Below, piece by piece: positions 8,844 to 15,033 of a stretch of DNA of 24,336 bases; position 1 is the first letter of the stretch, and each line of letters begins with the position of its first letter. Made by a program: the position numbers and the translations under genes. The notes under the pieces are model-generated. The model was not told the DNA's origin, did no database searches, and saw nothing but the letters and a program-made list of their open reading frames with translations. This stretch comes from a virus, in IMG/VR virus record IMGVR_UViG_3300009108_000054, positions 1 to 24,336 of that record. The stretch is one strand, 5' to 3'.

Positions 8844-9051
8844 TTCTTAATGTTTCCTCAATATGGCTATCTTTAAAATCAGAAAATCTTTCTACCACCT
8901 TAATCATGGGAGCAGAAAGTTTCCTTTTAGTTGATACCTTCTTTTTACATGTTTTACAATAAACCTTATGTTTTTTGTTTCGTTCATCAACACTTGCTAC
9001 TATCTCTATTATATCGCGGCAATCGCAATTTTTTTGGTATTCATAGATCAT
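8830..9051 (-). CDS. Small Cys-rich protein, possible zinc ribbon
   Basis: 73 residues, starting in the ATGA overlap with the holin stop, with AGGAAGGG upstream. Cysteines occur as CDC (residues 9-11) and CKTC (32-35), a spacing that could bind one zinc. The rest is basic then acidic (KKKVSTKRKLSAPMIKVVER). It overlaps the start of the small terminase by 14 bases, so it is translated with both neighbours. Function is unknown. A packaging accessory or a regulator of this small late operon are both possible. Confidence 0.6.
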   Translation of the reverse strand: MIYEYQKNCDCRDIIEIVASVDERNKKHKVYCKTCKKKVSTKRKLSAPMIKVVERFSDFKDSHIEETLRNESE

Positions 9052-9416
9052 GCCCTTCCTTTTACCTTTTCAAAGCTGCGCATTCCCGCCATGCCGAGCA
9101 TACCAAATAATACAGTCGTCATGGTATTCATATCAAATACCGGTAAATCAATTACAACTCCTCTTGAAGCCATAATGAATAGTAAAAAAGGTTGAACAAG
9201 ATAATGATATCCAAATGCTAACGCTAAGATCCATCCTAGAAATGGTCTCCAACGCACCAGCAGTCCTGTTTGCCCTGCTTCAACTTTGTTGACTTCAAGT
9301 TGTGCTTTGTTGATCTCCGCTAATAGTTCAGCCTTTTCTTGCTTGTCTAATGTAAAGTCATCTACGCGATCCGCGACTTTGTCAATTAAGCTCCCTACAA
9401 TATTTAATTTAGACAT
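9048..9416 (-). CDS. Holin, 3TM (GTA-type) family
   Basis: 122 residues, start ATG at 9416 with GGGGGATTACGA upstream. The N-terminal half is a charged amphipathic helix (DDFTLDKQEKAELLAEINKA). Then come membrane segments: RWRPFLGWILALAFGYHYLV (about 55-74), continuing through PFLLFIMA, and TVLFGMLGMAGM near 101-112. It ends MRSFEKVKGRA. The motif pair RPFLGW and GMLGMAGMRSFEKVKG is the signature of the GTA holin 3TM group (PF11351 as I recall). It would permeabilise the inner membrane at lysis. No endolysin gene is recognised beside it or elsewhere. Confidence 0.8.
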   Translation of the reverse strand: MSKLNIVGSLIDKVADRVDDFTLDKQEKAELLAEINKAQLEVNKVEAGQTGLLVRWRPFLGWILALAFGYHYLVQPFLLFIMASRGVVIDLPVFDMNTMTTVLFGMLGMAGMRSFEKVKGRA

Positions 9417-9455
9417 TCGTAATCCCCCTGTTATAATTATTGCTCTATCATTTAC

Positions 9456-9596
9456 CTATTTCCCTTGTCCACGATATTTCTTTTTATAGTATTTTTTAGA
9501 AAGCTTATTACCATGTTTGGTATTCTTGGAAGCCCCCTGTCGTGTTTTTTTCGCTCCATTCGTCTTCCTGCCTTGTGGCTTTCTAAACACTCGCAT
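9456..9596 (-). CDS. Tiny highly basic protein with GQGK tail
   Basis: 46 residues from ATG at 9596 to TAG at 9456, 39 bases before the holin start and on the same strand. The product is almost all K, R, G, N, Q and T (KPQGRKTNGAKKTRQGA, then KLSKKYYKKKYRGQGK at the end). The KKYYKKKYRGQGK ending resembles endings I have seen in small proteins of other phages, so I consider it real despite its length. It may bind nucleic acid or coat phage DNA, but no function is established. The plus-strand frame across it is a shadow. Confidence 0.55.
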   Translation of the reverse strand: MRVFRKPQGRKTNGAKKTRQGASKNTKHGNKLSKKYYKKKYRGQGK

Positions 9597-9725
9597 AATG
9601 GAAAATTTACTAAGGCGAATTGTTTTGTGCAATCTTTCCGAATTTTAATTTCCCTTTTGAGCGGAATGCGGTATGTCTTACCGGTAAATCTGGTGATCCG
9701 CCTACCCGCTAAAATTTTAAAAAGA

Positions 9726-9744
9726 CGCGGAACGCAAAACCGCG
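9726..9744. repeat. Hairpin with embedded GCGGAACGCA direct repeat
   Basis: CGCGG (9726-9730) pairs with CCGCG (9740-9744) over a 9-base loop. The overlapping decamer GCGGAACGCA recurs exactly at 9857-9866. Two spaced copies could be binding sites for a replication or regulatory protein. Confidence 0.35.
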
Positions 9745-9990
9745 TTTTGGCGTGCCGAACCCATAAAAAAAAGACTGATCAAAATTTGCCCTGGATCAAT
9801 ACGCAGACCAAGATCAAAATTGATAAATTGAATAATTTGAAATGAAAGAGAGCGGAGCGGAACGCATAAAAAGATTTAAAATTGCCTAAGTTTTCACAAT
9901 TCCAAAGATTGCGGAAGAAATCAAAACATTTCCAAATTGTAAAACATTACATTAATTATTATTGTTTTAGTATTACTACATTTTAATTGG

Positions 9991-10005
9991 GATTGTTTCA
10001 CAATC
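9991..10005. promoter_or_regulatory. Inverted repeat GATTGT-TTC-ACAATC
   Basis: A 6-bp perfect inverted repeat with a 3-base spacer, 157 bases upstream of the amidoligase start. The spacing and symmetry suit a dimeric repressor operator. The binding protein is unknown. Confidence 0.3.
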
Positions 10006-10026
10006 ATATTTTTCGAACTCCAAAAG

Positions 10027-10054
10027 GTTCTGGGATTTTGGAAAAAATGGATCT
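10027..10054 (+). repeat. Direct repeat, left copy, flanking the amidoligase operon
   Basis: This 28-base stretch begins GTTCTGGGATTTT and ends AATGGATCT. The same sequence recurs at 12901-12930, differing only by one extra T and one extra A in homopolymer runs. The copies lie about 2.87 kb apart in the same orientation, one on each side of the amidoligase-to-terminator unit. This is consistent with a gene cassette gained or lost by recombination, or with duplicated regulatory DNA. Confidence 0.7.
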
Positions 10055-10091
10055 CGCAAATTTTTAGGTAAAACAACTGTTTTTCTTACAC

Positions 10092-10105
10092 ACATATATA
10101 TATGT
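10092..10105. promoter_or_regulatory. 14-bp AT palindrome before the amidoligase gene
   Basis: ACATATATATATGT is a perfect palindrome 57 bases before the amidoligase ATG. A related ATATGTATT occurs again shortly downstream. It could be an operator overlapping the promoter, though simple AT repeats of this kind also arise by chance in AT-rich DNA. Confidence 0.3.
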
Positions 10106-10161
10106 ATTTAATTCAATATGTATTAAATTGTTTTTAATGAGATTAACAAAAGGAGATACTA

Positions 10162-11772
10162 ATGAACTTAACAAATAACAAATCAAAACATTACTCAGCG
10201 GAAATAATAAAAGGGATATTCGATAGAAATGCAAAGCATGGGCAAGGAACATTTTGCCTATTATTCGGAGATTATCAAAAGAAAGATAAACATTACATGT
10301 TTTCAAACTCGTTAATTCTTTCCGGCTACATGCTAAACGATAGACAAACAACCTTCGCGAGCTTCGACTATGTTGAAATGAAGAAATTTCTTACATGCGA
10401 AAAACTAATTCTTGATTGGACTCAACCATATCAACAAACAAGCGGAGAAAGTTCACAAGATATCGTTTCCTTACCAAATCAATCCGATTTAGACATGCAC
10501 TACTTAATTTTAAAAAAGGATTGCAAATATATTTGGGATTTAAGAATATCTTGCCCAAGCCATATTAAGCAAAGAAATATTCGCTATTGTAAAACTTGCC
10601 AATATAGTTATGTTAATTTTTGTCAATGTATAGATAATGCAAAGATAGAAGAAGGTAAAACGACAATGACAAAAGCCATTCGATTTCATGACATTGACAT
10701 TAATGGAAATGACATAATGAGTAATGTATCATTAAATGAAATTGGGCAAACTCAAAAAAAGGGATTTATTGGTTTTGAATGGGAACTAGGATATAACAAA
10801 GAAGGAACGACAACCCAAAAACAAACAACCCAAATTTTCAGACAAATCAAAAAGCAAGGGATAGGAATGCTAAACCTATTTGGCGAAACTTTAACCGATA
10901 GTTCAATAAGCCAATTTTACGCGAAAGGCTCAGAAATTCCAACGCACCCATTTTCATTTAAATATTATAGCAAGTATGAGAAAGAATTAAACAAGCTCAG
11001 CGACTTCGCAAATAAATCTGAAATATTCGGAAAGGGATTGGGATTTCACATTCACATTTCAAGGGATTGCTTTTCACAAAATCATTTAATTAAATGGTTG
11101 GCTTTCATGACAAGTTCAAGCCAAATATTATTGGAATTAAGCGGAAGAAATCCGGAAGGCGGAACTTTTCAAACTTACGCAAGATTACAACTCCCAAACC
11201 GATTCGAAGCACAACTAAAAAAGGCAACGAGAACAATGACAACGCACGCCAAATTGGAAGCAATGGCAAAGACAATTTTGGCACGCGATACTTTCGGAAA
11301 CAAGTTCAATTACCTTAATTTCACGCACTCACAAACGATTGAATATAGATTGCCGGCTAGTGCAACCGGAACAAGCAAGGAGAACGAGTTCTCTAAGATT
11401 GGGCGACATATAGAGTTAATGTTCGCAACGCATGAATATTCCGGATTGAAATCAATCCATGACATGCAATTTACATTGTTTTTAGATTGGCTAAAAAAAC
11501 ATAAAAAATATGTCAATCTTTACAATTCGATTGTCAGCAATGATAGAGCCTTAAATGAGTTAATCGAAAGCTCAGAATATAATCTAGTTTCTACTTTAAC
11601 AATACCGAATGCGGAGCAATATGATTTAAGCAACGCGGAAGACATGGAAGAAATGGAGAGCAATTTCGAAAGGTTCAAAAAGCAAGCAAAGAAAGTTAAA
11701 AATGCTAAAAAAGACGCAAGGAAAATTGTCAAAAAGCATAAAGGTAAAATCATTAAAAAGGAGAAAAAATAA
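10162..11772 (+). CDS. Amidoligase (carboxylate-amine ligase, PF12224-type)
   Basis: 536 residues; ATG at 10162 is preceded by AAAGGAGAT. A Cys cluster (C143, C146, C154, C156) may bind zinc. The amidoligase core follows. It has GFEWEL (residues 204-209, metal and ATP acids), TDSS near 245-248, a GSE motif at 256-258, GFHIHIS with H296/H298, and YLNF then TIEYRLPAS (384-400) with E394/R396. These match the glutamine-synthetase-like COOH-NH2 ligase family, which joins an amine to a carboxylate using ATP. The N-terminal 140 residues are unrecognised, and the C-terminal 40 are a lysine-rich tail. It overlaps the glutamine amidotransferase start (TAATG), so ammonia from glutamine is the likely amine. 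The substrate could be a peptide, the host cell wall or a phage protein; it is not known. Confidence 0.8.
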   Translation: MNLTNNKSKHYSAEIIKGIFDRNAKHGQGTFCLLFGDYQKKDKHYMFSNSLILSGYMLNDRQTTFASFDYVEMKKFLTCEKLILDWTQPYQQTSGESSQDIVSLPNQSDLDMHYLILKKDCKYIWDLRISCPSHIKQRNIRYCKTCQYSYVNFCQCIDNAKIEEGKTTMTKAIRFHDIDINGNDIMSNVSLNEIGQTQKKGFIGFEWELGYNKEGTTTQKQTTQIFRQIKKQGIGMLNLFGETLTDSSISQFYAKGSEIPTHPFSFKYYSKYEKELNKLSDFANKSEIFGKGLGFHIHISRDCFSQNHLIKWLAFMTSSSQILLELSGRNPEGGTFQTYARLQLPNRFEAQLKKATRTMTTHAKLEAMAKTILARDTFGNKFNYLNFTHSQTIEYRLPASATGTSKENEFSKIGRHIELMFATHEYSGLKSIHDMQFTLFLDWLKKHKKYVNLYNSIVSNDRALNELIESSEYNLVSTLTIPNAEQYDLSNAEDMEEMESNFERFKKQAKKVKNAKKDARKIVKKHKGKIIKKEKK

Positions 11773-12503
11773 TGTGTGTAGTAATTCTAAAACCTAAAAA
11801 TATAGTAATTAGTAAAGATACATTGAATAAATGTTGGCAAGCAAATCAACATGGCGGAGGGTTCGCTTTCGCTCACAATGGAAAAATTGCTTTATTTAAA
11901 TCGCTTGACAAAAAGGACTTTATGAAAAAACTCCTTTCAAGCATGTCAAGATTTCCGCAAGAAAATTTTATTATTCATTTTCGAATAAGAACGAGCGGAA
12001 ATATTTCAATGGCGAATATTCATCCTTTTGTAATCAATAAAAATAATGTTTTTGCTCACAATGGACATATTTCCGGCTTTCCAAATCATGCGAAAATTTC
12101 AGACACTCGATTTTTTCAAAAGGCAATTTTGTCAGAAATGAAACTAGATATTGAGAACAAAGCTCAAATGTCTTTGATTTCAATGGCTATTGGGCAAAAT
12201 AATTTAATGGCTTTCCTAAATTCAAGCGGAAAGTATAGCCTAGCAAATGAAGAAAGCGGAACATGGGAAAGCGGTTCATGGTTTTCCAATATGTTTTGGC
12301 AACCATATAAAAGTTATTACTATAAAGATAAAGAAGAGGCTCACGAGTTCGAATATGCGGAAATGCTTGAATTGAACGAGCTTAACGATTGCAATTTTTC
12401 GGAAGAACAATTGCAACAAGCAAAAGAAAAAGAAGAAGAATTAAAGGAATGGAAAGGGAAAACTTTGGAACAATTCCAAGATAAAATGAAAGGAGGGATT
12501 TAA
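11772..12503 (+). CDS. Class II glutamine amidotransferase
   Basis: 243 residues. Cys2, exposed after Met removal, is the nucleophile (MCVVILK). Other Ntn-hydrolase landmarks are present: QHGGGFAFAHNG (26-37), HFRIRTSG (69-76), HPF (84-86), FAHNGHISGF (94-103) and SDT (110-112). The first 180 residues make a full glutaminase domain. The last 60 are an acidic coiled-coil tail with no synthase domain. A stand-alone glutaminase must pass ammonia to a partner; the ligase encoded directly upstream and overlapping by one base is the obvious one. Pairs of amidoligase and class II amidotransferase have been described in phages and bacteria by comparative genomics. Confidence 0.85.
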   Translation: MCVVILKPKNIVISKDTLNKCWQANQHGGGFAFAHNGKIALFKSLDKKDFMKKLLSSMSRFPQENFIIHFRIRTSGNISMANIHPFVINKNNVFAHNGHISGFPNHAKISDTRFFQKAILSEMKLDIENKAQMSLISMAIGQNNLMAFLNSSGKYSLANEESGTWESGSWFSNMFWQPYKSYYYKDKEEAHEFEYAEMLELNELNDCNFSEEQLQQAKEKEEELKEWKGKTLEQFQDKMKGGI

Positions 12504-12584
12504 ATGCTTTACTTAGAGCTTAGCATGTTCGCTTTCTCAATCATTCTAGTTTGGGAAATGCTTAAATCAATATGGAGGGATTAA
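12504..12584 (+). CDS. 26-residue membrane microprotein
   Basis: ATG directly follows the amidotransferase stop, with AAAGGAGGG at ideal spacing. The product is one hydrophobic helix (MLYLELSMFAFSIILVWEML, then KSIWRD) with a charged C-terminus. The strong ribosome site and tight spacing argue for real translation. It could be a membrane anchor, a small toxin-like peptide, or the substrate that the ligase pair modifies. None is proven. Confidence 0.6.
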   Translation: MLYLELSMFAFSIILVWEMLKSIWRD

Positions 12585-12585
12585 A

Positions 12586-12687
12586 ATGGAACAAGATTGC
12601 ATAAATGAGTTTTGCCGGCAACAATGGTTTCCAACGATTGTTTTTTTACTTGTTTTTGTTCGCTTAATCGTTAAAATCTTTGATTAA
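12586..12687 (+). CDS. 33-residue membrane microprotein
   Basis: ATG at 12586 comes one base after the previous stop, with GGAGGG upstream. The N-terminus has Cys5 and Cys10 and a charged face (MEQDCINEFCRQQWF). Then comes one transmembrane segment (TIVFLLVFVRLIVKIF). It closes the operon before a strong terminator. Two successive single-pass microproteins with good ribosome sites suggest a membrane-located output for the amidoligase system. Function is unknown. Confidence 0.6.
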   Translation: MEQDCINEFCRQQWFPTIVFLLVFVRLIVKIFD

Positions 12688-12717
12688 TTGAGCAATAAAT
12701 CAAGTATCTCCGAAAAG

Positions 12718-12744
12718 AAAGCCGATTAATTTCGGCTTTTTTTT
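12718..12744 (+). terminator. Rho-independent terminator of the amidoligase operon
   Basis: An 8-bp stem AAAGCCGA / TCGGCTTT with a 6-base loop TTAATT is followed by an unbroken run of T to 12744. It lies 31 bases after the last microprotein stop and ends the four-gene unit cleanly. Confidence 0.85.
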
Positions 12745-12790
12745 ACCCAAAAACGCCAAAAAACAAGTGAATATATATTCGAAAACAAAT

Positions 12791-12822
12791 TTTAAATCGA
12801 TTTTAGAGCCATTTTAGAAGCT
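12791..12822 (+). repeat. Dispersed repeat containing AAATCGATTT, copy 1
   Basis: Starts TTTAAATCGATT and includes the palindrome AAATCGATTT. A diverged copy occupies 23729-23759, with the first 12 bases identical and most of the rest conserved. Both copies lie in gene-free DNA close to the end of a transcription unit. Confidence 0.45.
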
Positions 12823-12900
12823 CGTTTTTTGGCAAAATCTCCAAAATTCGCAAAAAGTCGATCAGATAAACCGGCTGCAAAATTTTTAAAAACATGAAAT

Positions 12901-12930
12901 GTTCTGGGATTTTTGGAAAAAAATGGATCT
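12901..12930 (+). repeat. Direct repeat, right copy, flanking the amidoligase operon
   Basis: Thirty bases starting GTTCTGGGATTTTT, matching 10027-10054 apart from two single-base homopolymer differences. Similarity weakens but continues downstream (an AAAACA..GTT..TTTT pattern follows both copies). See the left copy for interpretation. Confidence 0.7.
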
Positions 12931-13056
12931 TTTTTTTTGCCAAAAAAAACAGTTCTTTTTATGAAAAAAAAATTTTTTAAAAAAACGCAAAAAGCCATTT
13001 TTGCGATTTTGAAATTTTAAAAGCATGTCAAATTTTTGAAAAAGTGCCAAAAAAAA

Positions 13057-13122
13057 ATACTGATCAGTATTGATCCGGGAAGATCAGCCGCAGATGATCC
13101 CCTAAAAAATTTTTTACTGATC
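13057..13122. repeat. Palindrome and GATC cluster
   Basis: ATACTGATCAGTAT (13057-13070) is a perfect 14-bp palindrome. It is followed by TGATC-CGGGAA-GATCA as a second inverted pair (13071-13086) and two further GATC sites (13096-13099 and 13119-13122). A similar but weaker cluster sits in the other flanking region (9777-9815), with the same ACTGATCA start and a downstream CGCAGA. These may be methylation-sensitive binding sites. Confidence 0.45.
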
Positions 13123-13282
13123 CTTTTCCTGTGAAAAAAAAGTGCCCAAAAAATCAATTTTTTTTTCAAAAATAAAAATTTTTTTCAGATCCTTATTTCT
13201 CATCTGTAAAGTTTTGGATATTTTTAACGATTATCTATTGATATTGTATAAATTATAAATTAATTGCTAATTAAAAAAACAC

Positions 13283-13312
13283 TTGATTTAATTACCCCCC
13301 CCATGTTATATT
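13283..13312 (+). promoter_or_regulatory. Early promoter with C8 tract (copy 1)
   Basis: TTGATT (13283-13288) and TATATT (13307-13312) are 18 bases apart. Between them is a run of eight C (13295-13302). It lies 28 bases before the first ATG of the long replication operon. The C-run plus TATAT arrangement recurs at 15344 and 16375, which supports a shared promoter class. Confidence 0.6.
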
Positions 13313-13340
13313 CCATAAAATGCAATTAAAGGAGCAAACA

Positions 13341-13520
13341 ATGAAAAGATATAAAGTTTATAGTTGGGAATTGGTATGGGTAAAATATTCTCAAGAAATT
13401 AAAGCAAAGAACAAAGAGGAAGCAGAAAAAAGAGCAGACGATGGAGATTGGGGAGATATTGTTCAATTTGGAGACTATACAAAAGATAGAGAAATAATAG
13501 TAAAGGAGATAGAACAATGA
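13341..13520 (+). CDS. 59-residue hypothetical, first gene of the early operon
   Basis: I chose ATG at 13341, which has AAAGGAG seven bases upstream, over an earlier in-frame start at 13320 that has none. The protein begins MKRYKVYSWELVWVKYSQEI and ends DREIIVKEIEQ. The alternating hydrophobic pattern and the AKNKEEAEKRADDGDW segment look like a small alpha-beta fold seen in short phage early proteins. Stop overlaps the next start (ATGA). Function unknown. Confidence 0.65.
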   Translation: MKRYKVYSWELVWVKYSQEIKAKNKEEAEKRADDGDWGDIVQFGDYTKDREIIVKEIEQ

Positions 13521-13969
13521 AAAAGAAACAAACTAATCCAATCAATTATGATCAATGCGTTGATCATATAGAAGGCAATGCCGATCTATACCTTAGCAAT
13601 AGAGACAAGAAAAGAGATACTAGCAATTATGAGTTAGTAGAGTCAAAATTTATGAGTCATGGATTTGTTCTTTATAAAGAAACAAAAATTTTAAAGAAAC
13701 AACCATCTCAACTAGATGTAATTGAATCACATAAAAAATTCGCAAAAGAAAATAAATTACTATTTATCAACTTAACCTGGGGGCAAGGAGATTTGCTTGT
13801 AGAAAGCAAGGTTTCGATAATGCCATCACTAGATGATGAAGGAGAAAGGTTTGTTCAATTAGTTTTGTCATCAAACTATAAAGAAGATGCACAATGTATT
13901 TATCATCAGGTAATGAAATATAAACCAAATAAAATTTTAAAACAAAAAAAGGAAGGGTTAGAAACATGA
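13517..13969 (+). CDS. 150-residue hypothetical protein
   Basis: Starts in an ATGA overlap with the preceding gene, with AAGGAG upstream. It is charged and soluble, with no membrane segment. The centre (KKFAKENKLLFINLTWGQGD, about 72-91) and the region FVQLVLSSNYKEDAQCIYHQ look like strands and a helix of a compact domain. The two cysteines (C14, C128) are too few for a zinc site. It ends in an overlap with the zinc-ribbon gene. No family recognised; an early accessory or host-takeover protein is plausible from position only. Confidence 0.65.
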   Translation: MKKKQTNPINYDQCVDHIEGNADLYLSNRDKKRDTSNYELVESKFMSHGFVLYKETKILKKQPSQLDVIESHKKFAKENKLLFINLTWGQGDLLVESKVSIMPSLDDEGERFVQLVLSSNYKEDAQCIYHQVMKYKPNKILKQKKEGLET

Positions 13970-14235
13970 GTTTAATAAAGAAGAAACCTAAGAGAAAACA
14001 CGAAGAAACAAATCATGGATCAGCAAGAAAACTTTGTTGTCCTTATTGTGATAGTAATGATATTTCTATCATGGGATGGGTAGATCCAAACGATGCTTGG
14101 CTAAAATATACTCCTTTGGATCAAAAAGATAATTGTTGGTGCAATGAATGCCAAAAACATTTTAACTATGCAAACATCGGATTGAAATGTGATGGAATAA
14201 TTTTTAAAGGAGAAAAGAAAGAAGGTGCATCATGA
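13966..14235 (+). CDS. Zinc-ribbon protein, unknown function
   Basis: 89 residues, overlapping both neighbours by four bases. A zinc ribbon is clear: CCPYCDSNDISIMGW (Cys24, 25, 28), then CWCNECQKHF (Cys56, 58, 61), with a tryptophan-rich middle. The N-terminus is basic (KKKPKRKHEE) and may contact nucleic acid. Ribbons of this sort are common in small phage regulators and replication accessories. Nothing in the sequence says which. Confidence 0.65.
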   Translation: MSLIKKKPKRKHEETNHGSARKLCCPYCDSNDISIMGWVDPNDAWLKYTPLDQKDNCWCNECQKHFNYANIGLKCDGIIFKGEKKEGAS

Positions 14236-14558
14236 TACCGGTAAACCAACTAAGCGATATTCAACGAGTTTTGGTAGATACTAATGGAAAAATATTTACC
14301 GCTCATTTTGTAAAAAAGAATGGAGAAATACGAGAAATGAATTGTCGATTAGGTGTCAAAAAACACATAAAAGGAACTGGGCAGCCTTCATTCACTTTAA
14401 AAAAAGATAATCCATATATACTTGTCTATGATTTAAAGGTTAAAAATTATAGAACAATTAACCTTGAAACACTGTTTCAGATCAACTTCGGCGGGAAAAC
14501 TTACATTACCAACGAAAAGCTGTGGGAACATGTTGAAGGAGACAACAATGGAACATAA
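14232..14558 (+). CDS. SH3-like beta-barrel phage protein
   Basis: 108 residues. The core reads KIFTAHFVKKNGEIREMNCR followed by LGVKKHIKGTGQP, and later YILVYDLKVKNYRTINLETL then GGKTYI. This string of short strands (FxVxFxKKDGxxRxMNxRxGVxKxxKG, VxDxxxxxYRxINxxxI) matches the small SH3 beta-barrel fold proteins that recur in phages. They are thought to bind nucleic acid or act as regulators, but no biochemistry is known to me. It overlaps the next microprotein start by 11 bases. Confidence 0.7.
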   Translation: MIPVNQLSDIQRVLVDTNGKIFTAHFVKKNGEIREMNCRLGVKKHIKGTGQPSFTLKKDNPYILVYDLKVKNYRTINLETLFQINFGGKTYITNEKLWEHVEGDNNGT

Positions 14559-14622
14559 CATTTTTTGGATCATAGTCGGTATAATTGGTTGGCTATACTT
14601 TATAGGAGAAGGAATGTCATGA
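14548..14622 (+). CDS. 24-residue membrane microprotein
   Basis: ATG at 14548 has GAAGGAGACAAC upstream. The product is one hydrophobic helix (MEHNIFWIIVGIIGWLYFIG plus EGMS). Its stop overlaps the next gene start as ATGA, and its start lies within the end of the previous gene. These couplings make it likely to be translated. It could also be a leader whose translation controls the next gene. Confidence 0.5.
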   Translation: MEHNIFWIIVGIIGWLYFIGEGMS

Positions 14623-14843
14623 GTAAATATTATACATACGAAGATATAAACAAAATGATACGATTTTTAAAAGTGAAAAATATTGCTCAAATGCAATACT
14701 TTTTCGGTGGGAAAATGGGTGTTCGCTTTGTGAACAACAACAAGAGTTTCAGGTGTTTTTATGACTATACGAGCAGGTGTAGTTTAAGCTTGGATCAAGT
14801 TATTTCAATGTATAAAGAAAGCAAGGGAGAAGAAGATGAGTAA
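14619..14843 (+). CDS. 74-residue hypothetical protein
   Basis: I place the start at ATG 14619, with AGGAGAAGG upstream and a four-base overlap with the membrane microprotein. A longer in-frame version from 14565 lacks a ribosome site. The protein begins MSKYYTYEDINKMIRFLKVK and has GKMGVRFVNNNKSFRCF in the middle, then a helix (SLDQVISMYKESKGE). It is small, basic and soluble. No family recognised. Confidence 0.6.
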   Translation: MSKYYTYEDINKMIRFLKVKNIAQMQYFFGGKMGVRFVNNNKSFRCFYDYTSRCSLSLDQVISMYKESKGEEDE

Positions 14844-15033
14844 GAAAGAGAGCAAGGAACAATATCCCCTACAAAATAGGGTGGTAAGTTCAGGATTAGT
14901 TATGTTGGATCTTGAAATTCAAGTGATGGTAGAAAAACATAAGTTGCAAATATCCATGTTAAAAAATGAAATTGAATATTTAAAAAAAGTAATACAAATT
15001 CATGATAAAGGAAGAAAAGGAGAAACATCATGA
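14836..15033 (+). CDS. Small coiled-coil protein
   Basis: 65 residues, overlapping the previous stop by eight bases with AGGGAGAAGAAG upstream. Residues 25-60 form one amphipathic helix (LDLEIQVMVEKHKLQISMLK onward), probably a dimeric coiled coil. Its stop overlaps the next start (ATGA-like). No function recognised. Confidence 0.55.
   Translation: MSKKESKEQYPLQNRVVSSGLVMLDLEIQVMVEKHKLQISMLKNEIEYLKKVIQIHDKGRKGETS

Larger units (their letters stand above)
9597..10161. promoter_or_regulatory. Gene-free divergent region upstream of the amidoligase operon
   Basis: About 565 bases without a credible gene, between the minus-strand lysis operon and the plus-strand amidoligase. It is patchy: a GC-richer part (9650-9870) then very AT-rich DNA. 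It holds a 10-bp palindrome TTACCGGTAA (9678-9687), a CGCGG/CCGCG hairpin (9726-9744) and the decamer GCGGAACGCA twice (9727-9736 and 9857-9866). There are four GATC sites at 9695-9815, a GATTGT-TTC-ACAATC inverted repeat (9991-10005), the long direct repeat (10027-10054) and a 14-bp palindrome (10092-10105). It may carry an origin or the promoters of both operons. Confidence 0.5.
12745..13282. other. Gene-free AT-rich region, possible origin
   Basis: About 540 bases with long A and T runs and no credible gene. It contains a repeat related to one at 23729-23759 (12791-12822) and the right copy of the long direct repeat (12901-12930). A 14-bp palindrome centred on GATC (13057-13070) and six GATC sites at 13062-13191 follow. 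Low-melting DNA, palindromes and clustered short sites upstream of the replication operon fit an origin. A role in recombination or phage packaging is equally open. Confidence 0.45.

Noticed and set aside
9465-9845. 126-residue plus-strand frame
   Set aside because: It lies opposite the small basic minus-strand gene, has no ribosome site and gives a mixed-composition product with no domain pattern.
9842-9889. 15-residue plus-strand frame from ATG 9842
   Set aside because: No ribosome site and no coupling to a neighbour; the local decamer repeat explains the composition better.
9597-10161. tRNA or other structured RNA gene in the largest gene-free region
   Set aside because: Only short hairpins are visible; no cloverleaf arms, T-loop GTTCRANNC or CCA end.
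10064-10351. 95-residue minus-strand frame over the amidoligase start
   Set aside because: Shadow of a strong gene on the other strand; Cys/Leu-rich antisense composition.
12792-12998. 68-residue minus-strand frame in the gene-free region
   Set aside because: Low-complexity F/K-rich product caused by A and T runs; no ribosome site or neighbour context.
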